Shown here piece by piece: positions 1 through 8,248 of a stretch of DNA of 64,000 bases; the stretch's first letter is position 1; the number at the start of each line of letters is the position of its first letter. This DNA comes from UBA4421 sp965227885. GTDB lineage: Bacteria; Pseudomonadota; Gammaproteobacteria; Pseudomonadales; Azotimanducaceae. The notes under the pieces were generated by a model that was given only the letters and a program-made list of their open reading frames with translations, did no database searches and was not told where the DNA came from. Location: NCBI GenBank assembly GCA_965227885.1, contig OZ245781.1, forward strand, positions 5,580,001 through 5,644,000, in the 5' to 3' direction. The translations under genes were made by a program, and so were the position numbers.

Positions 1-1108
1 ACGGCCCTGCAAACGTGTAAGTGCGGTAGAGGTCGACGTTCTGACGGAGCGCGTATACCCCTATCACCCAGTTTGTGCCGGTATCGTTGTTGGAGAGCCA
101 GCGGGCTTCAAGGGTACTGGTATCCCGCTCGCGTGCGTAAAGGTCCGTCGAGGTATAACCAATGGGATCGAACCCTGTAAAGGTCCAGTCCTCGTCATAC
201 CCGTAGTCAATGTCGCTGCTGGTGACGGCAGCCTGCGCTTCGAAGGTGACGCTGTCATTAACATCCCACTCCACGCCAAGCGAAGCATACTTTGTGAGTT
301 GCGAATCCTGACCTGGCTCATCCGAGAGCGTGGTGCGATTATTATCCAGCGAGAAGGCATCGTACCCGTTGTCGATGTCGATACGCCCAAGGTTCAGGCG
401 CCAGCGCATCTGATCGCTACCCCAGACAAACTTGGCTCTCAGCGTACTTTCATCGTGGTTGTCGGTATCGTCTCGGCCAAGAAAGTCATTGTCGATATAC
501 CCATCATCCCGATACTGCTGAAAGCTGATTCTGTAACCTACCGATTCTGACAATGGGCCGGAGATCACGCCGCCCGCACCGAACATACCGTAGTCGCCCG
601 CATCAAATCGGACGTTGCCGGTAAATTCTTCGGTGGGGTCATTTGTGACCACATTGATCAACCCCGCCAACGCGTTTGCGCCATATAGAGTGCCCTGTGG
701 TCCACGCAACACTTCAACTTGCTGCACGTCAAACAGTGTCGCCGCAGTGCCGATACCACTGAGATCAACACCATCCACCACCAGACCCACGGAAGAATTC
801 AGGGGCTCGCCAAACTGTCCTCGTTCACCGATGCCGCGAATCTGGATAAATCTACCGCGCGATGCACCGCTGGCAATGTTCACGTTCGGGACGTAGCTGA
901 GCACTTCTTCCAGGTGGTTAACAACGTCACCACGACTATCGATATCAATGACACTGACGCTCAACGGCAATTCTGAAATCGCGGTATCGCGAAACTCAGC
1001 GGTCACCACAATTTCTTCCATCCCGCTCACCAGATTTTCATCGGCATAGGCGTGGAACGAGAGCCAGCTCAAAGTTGTCAGTGCTAGAAATGCTGTTCGG
1101 GATCGCAT
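1..1108 (-). CDS. TonB-dependent receptor, N-terminal part (runs off the left edge)
   Basis: Outer-membrane active transporter; 369 codons are visible and the C-terminal barrel lies outside the window. A signal peptide covers about residues 1-22, followed by a TonB-box-like EEIVVTA at 31-37. A plug domain follows with the family motifs IRGIG and VEVLRGPQGTLYG, and then the first barrel strands. The ATG at 1108 is preceded by AAGGAG at good spacing. The upstream leader is a TPP riboswitch, so the likely cargo is thiamin, a phosphorylated form or a thiamin precursor. Riboswitch-controlled TonB receptors of this sort are known in Gram-negative bacteria. The cargo is inferred from regulation only, because plug and barrel sequences do not identify it. 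Confidence 0.93.
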   Translation of the reverse strand, partial: MRSRTAFLALTTLSWLSFHAYADENLVSGMEEIVVTAEFRDTAISELPLSVSVIDIDSRGDVVNHLEEVLSYVPNVNIASGASRGRFIQIRGIGERGQFGEPLNSSVGLVVDGVDLSGIGTAATLFDVQQVEVLRGPQGTLYGANALAGLINVVTNDPTEEFTGNVRFDAGDYGMFGAGGVISGPLSESVGYRISFQQYRDDGYIDNDFLGRDDTDNHDESTLRAKFVWGSDQMRWRLNLGRIDIDNGYDAFSLDNNRTTLSDEPGQDSQLTKYASLGVEWDVNDSVTFEAQAAVTSSDIDYGYDEDWTFTGFDPIGYTSTDLYARERDTSTLEARWLSNNDTGTNWVIGVYALRQNVDLYRTYTFAGP

Positions 1109-1110
1109 GA

Positions 1111-1146
1111 TCACTCCTTTGTTTGCAAAAAGACCATAAGGAGTGA
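1111..1146 (-). promoter_or_regulatory. Shine-Dalgarno-sequestering hairpin (riboswitch expression platform)
   Basis: On the minus strand TCACTCCTT (1146-1138) is the exact complement of AAGGAGTGA (1119-1111), with an 18-base loop. The second arm holds the ribosome binding site of the receptor, whose ATG starts at 1108. The hairpin follows the TPP aptamer immediately. This is the expected layout for a riboswitch acting on translation initiation: when this stem forms, the ribosome binding site is hidden. The arms are visible in the sequence; the switching is inferred. Confidence 0.75.
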
Positions 1147-1158
1147 GAGGACGGCTTG

Positions 1159-1243
1159 CCTATCCCTACGCCAGTGTCAGCTGGATCAGGTTCAAAGGGT
1201 CCACACCGTTCGTGTGTCTCAGGCGCCTTGGCCACCCCTTAGG
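1159..1243 (-). promoter_or_regulatory. TPP riboswitch (THI element)
   Basis: Read on the minus strand, the conserved TPP aptamer blocks occur in order: GGGGTGGCC, CCTGAGAC, ACCCTTTGAACCTGATC and CTGGCGTAGGGA. The closing P1 helix is CCTA (1243-1240) with TAGG (1162-1159). A variable P3-type arm lies between the CTGAGA and ACCCTT blocks. The element lies 50 bases upstream of the TonB receptor start codon and is followed by an SD-sequestering hairpin. It should therefore lower receptor synthesis when thiamin pyrophosphate is plentiful. Confidence 0.95.
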
Positions 1244-1245
1244 TC

Positions 1246-1281
1246 GAGGCGCATTAGAACTGAAGTCGTTCGTCAGGACAA
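1246..1281 (-). promoter_or_regulatory. predicted sigma70-type promoter of the riboswitch-receptor transcript
   Basis: On the minus strand, TTGTCC (1281-1276) and TCTAAT (1258-1253) are separated by exactly 17 bases and match the consensus at 4/6 and 5/6 positions. The start point would be near 1246, just ahead of the first aptamer base at 1243. The -35 box overlaps the stop codon of the transposase gene upstream, so the receptor would have its own promoter at the very edge of that gene. Confidence 0.5.
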
Positions 1282-1968
1282 GCCCGGAACTTCATCCAAC
1301 TTGATCAACCTGTGTTTCCGCCACCCTTTTGCCAGCAGCCACGTAGTGGCAACTGGCAAAAGGGTGCTTGTGGATGGTGGACCCACTGCATCTCTCCAAC
1401 CGTCAAAAAACGGTCCTGAACTCCAATGATCCATTTCAACCGGTGGCCGCTTGCCATGGCATTGAACGTAGTGCTTACGCGTGTTTAGAAGGACATACGC
1501 CAGCGCATTTCGTACTTCTTTAGGCGTTTTGAGGGTCCTGACGTGATATCTGCCTTCTAGTACCTTGCCAGAGCGATTGAATACCCGATTCACCGCCCTA
1601 GCAAACCGCGCGGAGAAGCTCTTCATGCCATTGGCGAGTGTCGTTTTGTCCTTTGCTTCTACCAGACAGTGGACATGATTGGTCTGTAGGGAGTAATGCA
1701 CGATCCGAAAGCCTGCTCTTGAGGCTGATCCAGCCAACACTTGATAGAACGCACGATTGAACCTGGGTGTCCGTAGCTTCGGAATACCCTCTCTAACGCG
1801 AATAGTCACATGCAGAGGATGTCTAGAAGCAAATGCGTCGCGTTTAATGTGATGGATGATTCGTCGAGCGGCGACTCTAGGCCGACCCGCACCTTCCTGG
1901 CGCCCGCCAAACTTTCTCTTTATTGGTAAGTCGAGTTTGAGTTGGCTTTTAATAACATTCATGCGCAC
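1273..1968 (-). CDS. REP-associated tyrosine (Y1/IS200-like) transposase
   Basis: A 231-residue protein of the HUH single-strand transposase family (Y1_Tnp type). The histidine pair is at H98 and H100 (NHVHCLVE), and Y158 in LAYVLLN is the likely nucleophile. A basic GRYHVR segment near 140 is typical of RAYT proteins. These enzymes are usually single-copy and tied to small palindromic repeats rather than to classical insertion-sequence ends. The last 50 or so codons run through a long perfect hairpin. The gene ends 30 bases before a TPP riboswitch and points the same way, so it probably arrived just upstream of the receptor leader. No flanking target duplication was found. Confidence 0.85.
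   Translation of the reverse strand: MRMNVIKSQLKLDLPIKRKFGGRQEGAGRPRVAARRIIHHIKRDAFASRHPLHVTIRVREGIPKLRTPRFNRAFYQVLAGSASRAGFRIVHYSLQTNHVHCLVEAKDKTTLANGMKSFSARFARAVNRVFNRSGKVLEGRYHVRTLKTPKEVRNALAYVLLNTRKHYVQCHGKRPPVEMDHWSSGPFFDGWRDAVGPPSTSTLLPVATTWLLAKGWRKHRLIKLDEVPGLS
1322..1366. repeat. 45-base bulged hairpin inside the 3' end of the transposase gene
   Basis: CACCCTTTTGCCAG (1322-1335) pairs perfectly with CTGGCAAAAGGGTG (1353-1366). Inside it lies a second stem GCCAC-GTA-GTGGC, separated by a small internal bulge. No T-run follows on the minus strand, so it is not a typical terminator. Bulged hairpins are what IS200-like and RAYT enzymes recognise, so this may be an element end or a REP-like site. 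That role is inferred. Confidence 0.6.
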
Positions 1969-2309
1969 AAGAATACTGCTATGTTATGGATCTGTCAAGA
2001 AGAAGAGCCCCCAAACAGCTACAGTTTCGATAATAAAGAGTTAGGCTGCGGGGCCGGGGGTCGGCTGCGCTCCACCCTCTCTATGGGGACGCGCCTTCGG
2101 CGCTGGGGGCTCCGCCGCTAGCTCGACAACCACCCACAGGAACCTAGAGGCGGAAATTGTCCGGATAACCCCATCCCGTTTGCCACACGATAGCCGGAAC
2201 GAGGAAGCTAAAGCCCCACCGCGATCCAACCCCACCCCTCCCTAACCAACCTTCCCCTCGCAGCTCTAGTGACCTAGCAGGAAACTAAATCCCCCCGTAA
2301 AGTACCCCC
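1969..2309. other. intergenic region, no gene seen
   Basis: It lies between the divergent starts of the transposase gene and the rhodanese gene. The middle is clearly richer in G and C than its surroundings (about 2045-2130) and holds a tight hairpin, GCGCC-TTC-GGCGC, at 2091-2103. The open frames here have no recognisable product. It could contain the rhodanese promoter, but no convincing boxes were found. Confidence 0.4.
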
Positions 2310-3875
2310 ATGCCCGTGATCAAACCTCATGAACTCAAAGAACTCATCCTCGGCACAAGCGAGCACGCCATCCTGGATGTTCGCGAACAAGGTGCCTTTT
2401 CGGAAGGCCATCTGCTGTTTGCGATAAACCTGCCGTTGAGCCGGCTGGAACTTCAGATCGGCGACCTTGTGCCACGCAAGCAGACACCCATCGTGCTGAT
2501 TGACAACCCTGATGAGGATGCGTTCGCAGAACGTGCAGCGGAAAAATTGGCGCAGCTCGGTTACGCAGATGTGCAGAGACTCCAGGACGGCAATGGAGGT
2601 TGGTCGGCGGCTGGTGAGGAGCTTTTTACCGGTGTGAATGTCCCCAGCAAGGCGTTTGGGGAATTCATTGAACATACGTACGACACGCCGCGACTGGAAG
2701 CAGCGGAAGTCAAAGCGCTGATGGATGACGGTCGCGACATGGTGGTGGTCGATTCACGTCCTTATCCAGAGTATCACCGCATGAATATTCCGGGTGGCAC
2801 CGATATGCCCGGTGCCGAATTGGTCTACCGCATCCATGATCACGCCCCCGATCCGGATACGCTGGTGGTTGTTAACTGTGCTGGTCGCACCCGTTCAATC
2901 ATCGGCGCTCAGAGCCTGATTAATGCAGGCATCCCCAACGAGGTGGTCGCGCTGAAGGATGGCACAATGGGCTGGCATCTTGCGGGGTTTGAGCTTGAGC
3001 GGGGATCTAACCGCACCGCCGAACCGCCCAGCTCGGCAGGTCTGAACAAAGCGCTTGAGGCTGCCGCTAGAGTTGCCACGAGATTTAACGTGCAATCTGT
3101 CGACGAGGTCATGGTTGAAACCTGGATAGCTGACGGCGGGCGCACCACATATTTGTTAGACGTACGCTCGCCAGAAGAGTTCAACGAAGGTCATCTGCCG
3201 GGGTATCGAAACGCACCAGGGGGGCAATTGGTGCAGGCAACCGATGAGTTCGTGGCGGTGAGAAACGCACGCCTGGTTCTGGCTGATGACGTGGGCGTGC
3301 GGGCGACAATGACTGCATCGTGGTTGCTTCAGTTGGGCTGGGATGAAGTGTATGTGCTGAGCGGTGGGCATAAGTCCACGGGATCAACCCAAACGAAGGA
3401 CTCGTTTGAACTCGCCCAAGCCAGTCTTTCTCCAGCTGAACTGGCGGCAAACCTGAAAGACTTTACGGTGATAGACCTCGCGCCGAGTCCTCAGTACGAA
3501 CGTGCCCATATCCCCGGTGCTGCATGGACCGTGCGTGCACGGCTTCACGCTGCCCTGGAGGGCTGCGCTGAAGACAAAGCGATTGTCATCTCCAGTCCTG
3601 ACGATCAACTCACGTCGCTCGCTCTTCAGGACGTTGGCGCCTTCACCGCTCAACCCGTTTACGGTCTTGTTGGCGGCACGGATGCCTGGATTGCAGAGGG
3701 CTTCGAAACCGAATCGGGACTCACCCGCACTCACGGCCCCCTCGACGACGTGTGGTACAAACCCTACGACCACAAGGAAAACCAGGAAGCCTTCATGCGT
3801 GGTTATCTCACCTGGGAAGTGGCGTTGGTTGAGCAGATAAAGCGAGACGGCTCGACACGTTTTCGTGAATTCTAA
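2310..3875 (+). CDS. four-domain rhodanese-like protein (sulfurtransferase)
   Basis: A 521-residue cytosolic protein built of four consecutive rhodanese modules, roughly residues 1-110, 130-235, 265-350 and 375-475. Each shows the entry motif (LDVRE, VDSRPYPEYH, LDVRSPEEFNEGHLPG, IDLAPSPQYERAHIPGA). Only module 2 keeps a loop cysteine, C190 in NCAGRTR. At that place modules 1, 3 and 4 carry Asp or Ser and are presumably structural or binding modules. A cysteine-dioxygenase-like gene starts 64 bases downstream on the same strand. Together they suggest handling of persulfide or sulfane sulfur from thiols; substrates are not identifiable. Confidence 0.9.
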   Translation: MPVIKPHELKELILGTSEHAILDVREQGAFSEGHLLFAINLPLSRLELQIGDLVPRKQTPIVLIDNPDEDAFAERAAEKLAQLGYADVQRLQDGNGGWSAAGEELFTGVNVPSKAFGEFIEHTYDTPRLEAAEVKALMDDGRDMVVVDSRPYPEYHRMNIPGGTDMPGAELVYRIHDHAPDPDTLVVVNCAGRTRSIIGAQSLINAGIPNEVVALKDGTMGWHLAGFELERGSNRTAEPPSSAGLNKALEAAARVATRFNVQSVDEVMVETWIADGGRTTYLLDVRSPEEFNEGHLPGYRNAPGGQLVQATDEFVAVRNARLVLADDVGVRATMTASWLLQLGWDEVYVLSGGHKSTGSTQTKDSFELAQASLSPAELAANLKDFTVIDLAPSPQYERAHIPGAAWTVRARLHAALEGCAEDKAIVISSPDDQLTSLALQDVGAFTAQPVYGLVGGTDAWIAEGFETESGLTRTHGPLDDVWYKPYDHKENQEAFMRGYLTWEVALVEQIKRDGSTRFREF

Positions 3876-3939
3876 GCACTTGTGACGCTGTCCACCGCGC
3901 GGCATAGTTCTACTAAGTGACCTGATCCGAGACTCTGGT

Positions 3940-4482
3940 ATGACCGCTTACACTTTGAACGAGTTCTGCGACGATGTTCGCGCAACCCTGGCGTCAGCTG
4001 ACAATAGCGACGGTCGTGAAATTGTGCGACAGAAACTTGAAGTCCTGCTGGCGGATGCAGATTTTCTGAACTCGTACGTCAGCGACAATCATGAACACGG
4101 CGTTGAGCAGATCTACGAAGATGAAACCCTCAGATTCTGCATACTTGCCTACAACATGGACGCACCGCGACAATCTCCGCCCCATGACCACGGCAACTCC
4201 TGGGCGGTATATGGGCAGGCGGCCGGGCGGACGGACATGACCCTTTGGACAATCGATGAGCAAGGGACCCTCAGCCCGGATCGCGAGTTTCGTCTGAATG
4301 CCGGTGAGGCCGGTCTTTTTGACGTGGGTGCTATCCACTCCATAAATTACGACCAAGGGGCAAAATTTGTGCGTGTGACAGGCGTAGATCTGGCTCAGGT
4401 AGAACGCCGTGTTTACGACCCCGACACCGGTGAGGTTAAGGTGATTGAGCAGGTCGGCACGGGTACTCGATCAAGCAATTAA
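3940..4482 (+). CDS. cysteine-dioxygenase-like cupin protein
   Basis: A 180-residue cupin of the cysteine/thiol dioxygenase family, non-haem iron enzymes that oxidise thiols to sulfinates. The iron-binding histidines are visible as H82 and H84 (PHDHGNSWAVYG) and H133 (VGAIHSINY), the three-His pattern of this family. The Glu-to-Gly/Tyr details that separate cysteine from 3-mercaptopropionate enzymes cannot be judged by eye. It follows the multi-rhodanese gene and may share its transcript, consistent with a small thiol-oxidation unit. Confidence 0.85.
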   Translation: MTAYTLNEFCDDVRATLASADNSDGREIVRQKLEVLLADADFLNSYVSDNHEHGVEQIYEDETLRFCILAYNMDAPRQSPPHDHGNSWAVYGQAAGRTDMTLWTIDEQGTLSPDREFRLNAGEAGLFDVGAIHSINYDQGAKFVRVTGVDLAQVERRVYDPDTGEVKVIEQVGTGTRSSN

Positions 4483-4583
4483 TCTGCCTAATTCACCGAT
4501 AGGGCCGCAAATTCTGCTATTCAGGTTGTATTCACCCTGATTGCCCTACTCTGACGACTGATACATTCCAGGACGTTAAGCAG

Positions 4584-5204
4584 ATGGACGAATATCAGTC
4601 AGTCATTCAGGTGATCGCACTCACGATGGGTGCGGCTTGGGCCAGTGGTATCAACCTGTACGCCACGGTTGCGATGCTGGGAATCGCGGGCGCCGGTGGT
4701 TATATCGATCTCCCACAAAACCTTGAAGTTGTGCAGGATCCTCTGGTGATCATCGCTGCAGGCTTCATGTACTGCGTTGAGTTTTTCGCCGACAAAACAC
4801 CAGGCGTGGACTCCAGCTGGGATGCACTGCACACGTTCATTCGTATTCCCGCAGGGGCCATGTTAGCTGCCGGTGCCGTGGGTGATGTTGCGCCGGCCAT
4901 GTCTGTCGCGGCAGGTTTGCTGGGCGGTACCGTCGCCGCATCTACCCACGCCACAAAAGCGGGCTCGCGTCTGCTTATCAACACGTCTCCTGAGCCGTTC
5001 AGTAATTGGGGTGCTTCGGTTGCTGAGGACGTGGCGGTTTTTGCCGGTCTGTGGGCCGCTCTGTCGCACCCGGGTCTCTTTCTGGTCGCCTTCGTGATCT
5101 TTATGGTACTGATCGTGTGGCTGCTGCCGAAAATATTCCGCGGGGTTCGTGCGGTGGGCAGCAAGATCGCCAGCTGGTTCAAACCAAGCAACGCCGCTGC
5201 CTGA
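4584..5204 (+). CDS. DUF4126 family membrane protein
   Basis: A 206-residue hydrophobic protein with about five membrane segments. It matches the DUF4126 pattern: an N-terminal MGAAWASGINLYATV helix, a central Gly/Ala-rich region followed by ATKAGSRLLINTSPEP, and a C-terminal hydrophobic hairpin. The family is uncharacterised. It stands alone between the thiol dioxygenase gene and mrcB, with a hairpin terminator candidate after it. No function is proposed. Confidence 0.85.
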   Translation: MDEYQSVIQVIALTMGAAWASGINLYATVAMLGIAGAGGYIDLPQNLEVVQDPLVIIAAGFMYCVEFFADKTPGVDSSWDALHTFIRIPAGAMLAAGAVGDVAPAMSVAAGLLGGTVAASTHATKAGSRLLINTSPEPFSNWGASVAEDVAVFAGLWAALSHPGLFLVAFVIFMVLIVWLLPKIFRGVRAVGSKIASWFKPSNAAA

Positions 5205-5242
5205 AACTTCCGTAAAATTTCCATTAAAACTGCGAAGTTTGC

Positions 5243-5275
5243 GAGCAACTCGCGCGTACAATGCGTGAGTTGCTC
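5243..5275 (+). terminator. hairpin terminator candidate after the DUF4126 gene
   Basis: GAGCAACTCGCGC (5243-5255) pairs with GCGTGAGTTGCTC (5263-5275), a 13-pair stem with one G-U pair and a seven-base loop. It is followed by TTGGTTG, only a weak U-tract. It lies in the gap between two genes on the same strand, so it may be an imperfect terminator or an attenuating leader structure of mrcB. Confidence 0.45.
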
Positions 5276-5371
5276 TTGGTTGTGATATAGGCTGGCTCCG
5301 TCTGGTGCAGCACAGCTGGCACCGCCGCCCTGTCACACGTCGTTCATGAGCTCATTCAGGCAGCACAAGCA

Positions 5372-7723
5372 TTGGCCCAACCAAGTAAAAAGCCAGGAAA
5401 AAAGGCAAAAAAGCCGGGCACGGCAAGCCGCAAACGTTCCTCGCGTTCCAACAACGCCAAACCAGCGCTGTGGTGGCGAATAACCAAACTCACTTTAGGT
5501 ACGGGTGCAATCATCGCAGTGCTCGTGGGTATTGCCGCCACCGGTTATCTTGTTTACATCGACCGCACGATCACCTCCACTTTTGAGGGCCGACGATGGT
5601 CAATCCCAGCCCAGGTCTTCGCACAACCGCTGGAGCTGCACGCAGGCAAACGTATCAGCCGCGGGAGTCTCCGCGGCGAGCTCTCAAGGCTCGGCTATCG
5701 AGAGGACGCGTCTCTACGCACGCCCGGCACCTACAAAACGCGGGGCGAAACGCTGCAGATCTATCTGCGCCAGTTCCACTTCATGGAACGCTCAAGACCT
5801 GCGCAAAGGATCGATATCGCCTACGTCGGAGATCGCATCTTTGAGATCACTGGCGAGCGCGGGGCGATTCCACTGATCCGTCTTGATCCTGCAAACATCG
5901 GCAGCTTTTTTCCTGCGCACGGCGAGGATCGCGTTGTACTTACGCCCGAAGATGTGCCCGAGGTCCTGAAGGAAGGCCTGAAGGCCATTGAGGACCGCAA
6001 CTTCGACAAACACCTGGGTTTCAGCGTGCAGGGCATCATCCGTGCGGCAATCGTTAACCTGCGGTCAGGCGAGCGCCAGCAAGGTGGATCGACACTCACG
6101 CAACAGCTGGTGAAAAGCTACTTCCTGGACGGACGGCGTACCTACGAGCGCAAGCTCAAAGAAGTGGCCATGGCATTTATCCTGGATCTGCGATTCACCA
6201 AGGAAGATTTACTCACCGCCTATATCAACGAGATATTCCTGGGGCAGAACGGTAACAGGGCGATCCACGGCTTTGGTCTTGGCGCGCAGTTTTACTTCAA
6301 CAAACCCCTCGCAGAGCTCGACGTAGACGAGATCGCTACGCTGATCGCCATCATCCGCGGGCCATCTTTCTACAATCCGTTTCGTCACCCAGCGCGTGCG
6401 CTGGAACGCCGTGATCGCATATTGCGGACTTTTCATCGCGACCAGCTGATTGACGATCACGGCTTGGAGGTTGCTCTGAATCAACCCCTGGGCGTGGTTG
6501 CGAACGCTACCGGCGGCGGCGCCTACTACCCCGCCTTTATGGATAAAGTCCGCGCCGAACTACGCACTCACTACGATCAGGATGCGCTGTCATCCGAAGG
6601 CCTCCGAATTTTCACCACCATCCGTCCTCGTGAGCAGGAGATTGTGCAGCGGGCAGTGACGGTCAGTCTGAACAGCATCGAGAAAAACCGAAATCTGCCA
6701 TCCGCCAGCCTCCAGGCTGCCGCGATCGTCGCCGATGCACAGACAGGGGAAATATCCGCGATGGTGGGCGGTCGCAAGGGTCGCGTCGACGGTTTTAACC
6801 GTGCCTTGAGCGCTGAGCGACCGGTTGGGTCACTGATCAAACCGGTGGTTTATCTCACAGCGCTCGAATCCGGCATGCACCTGGCCCAGACGGTGGTCGA
6901 TGAACCCCTCACCCTTGCGCCGAAATATGGAGAACCCTGGAGCCCCAAAAACTTCGACGGCGAATACCGAGGGGAACTCCCCCTCGTGCGAGCCCTCGCG
7001 GAATCCCTGAACCTGGCGACGGTGCATTTAGGCACGCAGATCGGCCTGGAACATGTGCAAACGCGATTCGAGTCGCTGACCAGCGTGTCACCAAAGAACA
7101 CTTACCCCTCCTTCATGCTGGGCGCGGAATCTTTGCCACCTATCAAGATTCTGGAGCTCTATGGCAACTTCGCAAGCGGCGGGTTTCGTACGCACCCCAA
7201 GGCTGTCATCGCGGTGCTGGACGACCTGGGAAGGCCGATCACGCAACACCCGTTTGAATTGGAGCAGACCATCGCGCCCGAACACGCGGCGAGTATCGCG
7301 CGTGCTTTGGAGATCGTTATGGCCAAAGGTACTGGTCGCTCCTCCCGCTACTCAAAAGCGGGCGTCGCTGGAAAAACAGGCACCTCAAACGACAATCGCG
7401 ACAGCTGGTTTGCAGGATTCGACAACCGCAGCGTCTCTGTTGTCTGGGTAGGGCGTGACGACAACAAAGTGACCGGTCTAACCGGCAGTTCTGGCGCCCT
7501 GCGGGTGTGGAACCGCATGATTGACGATCTATCCCTCGAACCGCTTGCACACCCACCGGACGATCATCTGCTCGCAGTCGAATACACAACCGGATTGCGT
7601 GCCAACGAAGCCTGCGCTGACGTGGTGTGGGTATCAGTGCAAGATCCAAGCACTCTGGACATAAAACCCGGTTGCGGAATCAAACGCTCTATCTCCGAGC
7701 ACGCCCGGCGCTGGTTTCGTTAA
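5372..7723 (+). CDS. mrcB: bifunctional penicillin-binding protein 1B
   Basis: Class A PBP of 783 residues that polymerises glycan strands and crosslinks peptides at the inner membrane. A Lys-rich cytoplasmic tail precedes a membrane helix near 36-60. A UB2H-like segment follows (PAQVFAQPLELHAG), which in relatives binds the lipoprotein LpoB. The glycosyltransferase domain has catalytic E207 (AIEDRNF) and GGSTLTQQLVK. The transpeptidase has S487-x-x-K490, S545-x-N547 and K668-T-G. Translation appears to start at TTG 5372, because no in-frame ATG lies upstream of the basic tail. The macrodomain gene follows within 10 bases. Confidence 0.96.
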   Translation: MAQPSKKPGKKAKKPGTASRKRSSRSNNAKPALWWRITKLTLGTGAIIAVLVGIAATGYLVYIDRTITSTFEGRRWSIPAQVFAQPLELHAGKRISRGSLRGELSRLGYREDASLRTPGTYKTRGETLQIYLRQFHFMERSRPAQRIDIAYVGDRIFEITGERGAIPLIRLDPANIGSFFPAHGEDRVVLTPEDVPEVLKEGLKAIEDRNFDKHLGFSVQGIIRAAIVNLRSGERQQGGSTLTQQLVKSYFLDGRRTYERKLKEVAMAFILDLRFTKEDLLTAYINEIFLGQNGNRAIHGFGLGAQFYFNKPLAELDVDEIATLIAIIRGPSFYNPFRHPARALERRDRILRTFHRDQLIDDHGLEVALNQPLGVVANATGGGAYYPAFMDKVRAELRTHYDQDALSSEGLRIFTTIRPREQEIVQRAVTVSLNSIEKNRNLPSASLQAAAIVADAQTGEISAMVGGRKGRVDGFNRALSAERPVGSLIKPVVYLTALESGMHLAQTVVDEPLTLAPKYGEPWSPKNFDGEYRGELPLVRALAESLNLATVHLGTQIGLEHVQTRFESLTSVSPKNTYPSFMLGAESLPPIKILELYGNFASGGFRTHPKAVIAVLDDLGRPITQHPFELEQTIAPEHAASIARALEIVMAKGTGRSSRYSKAGVAGKTGTSNDNRDSWFAGFDNRSVSVVWVGRDDNKVTGLTGSSGALRVWNRMIDDLSLEPLAHPPDDHLLAVEYTTGLRANEACADVVWVSVQDPSTLDIKPGCGIKRSISEHARRWFR

Positions 7724-7732
7724 ACTGTGTCC

Positions 7733-8248
7733 ATGCGGATCGACGCGATACAAGCGGATATCACAACGTTGGATGTCGACGTCATCGTCAATGCAGCCAA
7801 CAGCTCTCTTTTGGGCGGGGGCGGTGTGGACGGTGCCATACACCGAGCGGCAGGACCCGACCTTCTGAACGCCTGCCGGACACTGAACGGCTGCGACACC
7901 GGTGATGTGAAAATGACCCCCGGTTTTAATCTGCCGGCCAAATTTGTTGCTCACGCCGTTGGACCAATCTGGCACGGTGGCAACAATGACGAACCCGCGC
8001 TGCTCGCATCCTGCTATCAAAAAGCACTGGCTCTGGCCCACGAAGTTGGTGCGTCCAGTATCGCCTTTCCGTCCATCAGTACCGGGGGCTATGGCTACCC
8101 ATTCGAAGCGGCTGCACGCGTGGCTCTGGATACTATTCGAACATCGCGACACGCTGACACTCTGCACATCTGGCTGTGTTGCTTCTCCGCAGACGATCTG
8201 GCTATCTATGAGACACTTTTGCTGGAGGATCGTGAAAGACATGACTGA
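7733..8248 (+). CDS. ymdB: macrodomain protein (O-acetyl-ADP-ribose deacetylase type)
   Basis: A 171-residue macrodomain that binds and hydrolyses ADP-ribose derivatives. The ligand loops are plain: VNAANSSLLGGGGVDGAIH near the N-terminus and PSISTGGYGYP near residue 125. Length and motifs match the YmdB group. ATG 7733 fits family N-termini; a GTG six bases upstream is an alternative. It begins right after mrcB, and its last codons overlap the start of the next gene (ATGACTGA), so the two are probably translated together. Confidence 0.88.
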   Translation: MRIDAIQADITTLDVDVIVNAANSSLLGGGGVDGAIHRAAGPDLLNACRTLNGCDTGDVKMTPGFNLPAKFVAHAVGPIWHGGNNDEPALLASCYQKALALAHEVGASSIAFPSISTGGYGYPFEAAARVALDTIRTSRHADTLHIWLCCFSADDLAIYETLLLEDRERHD

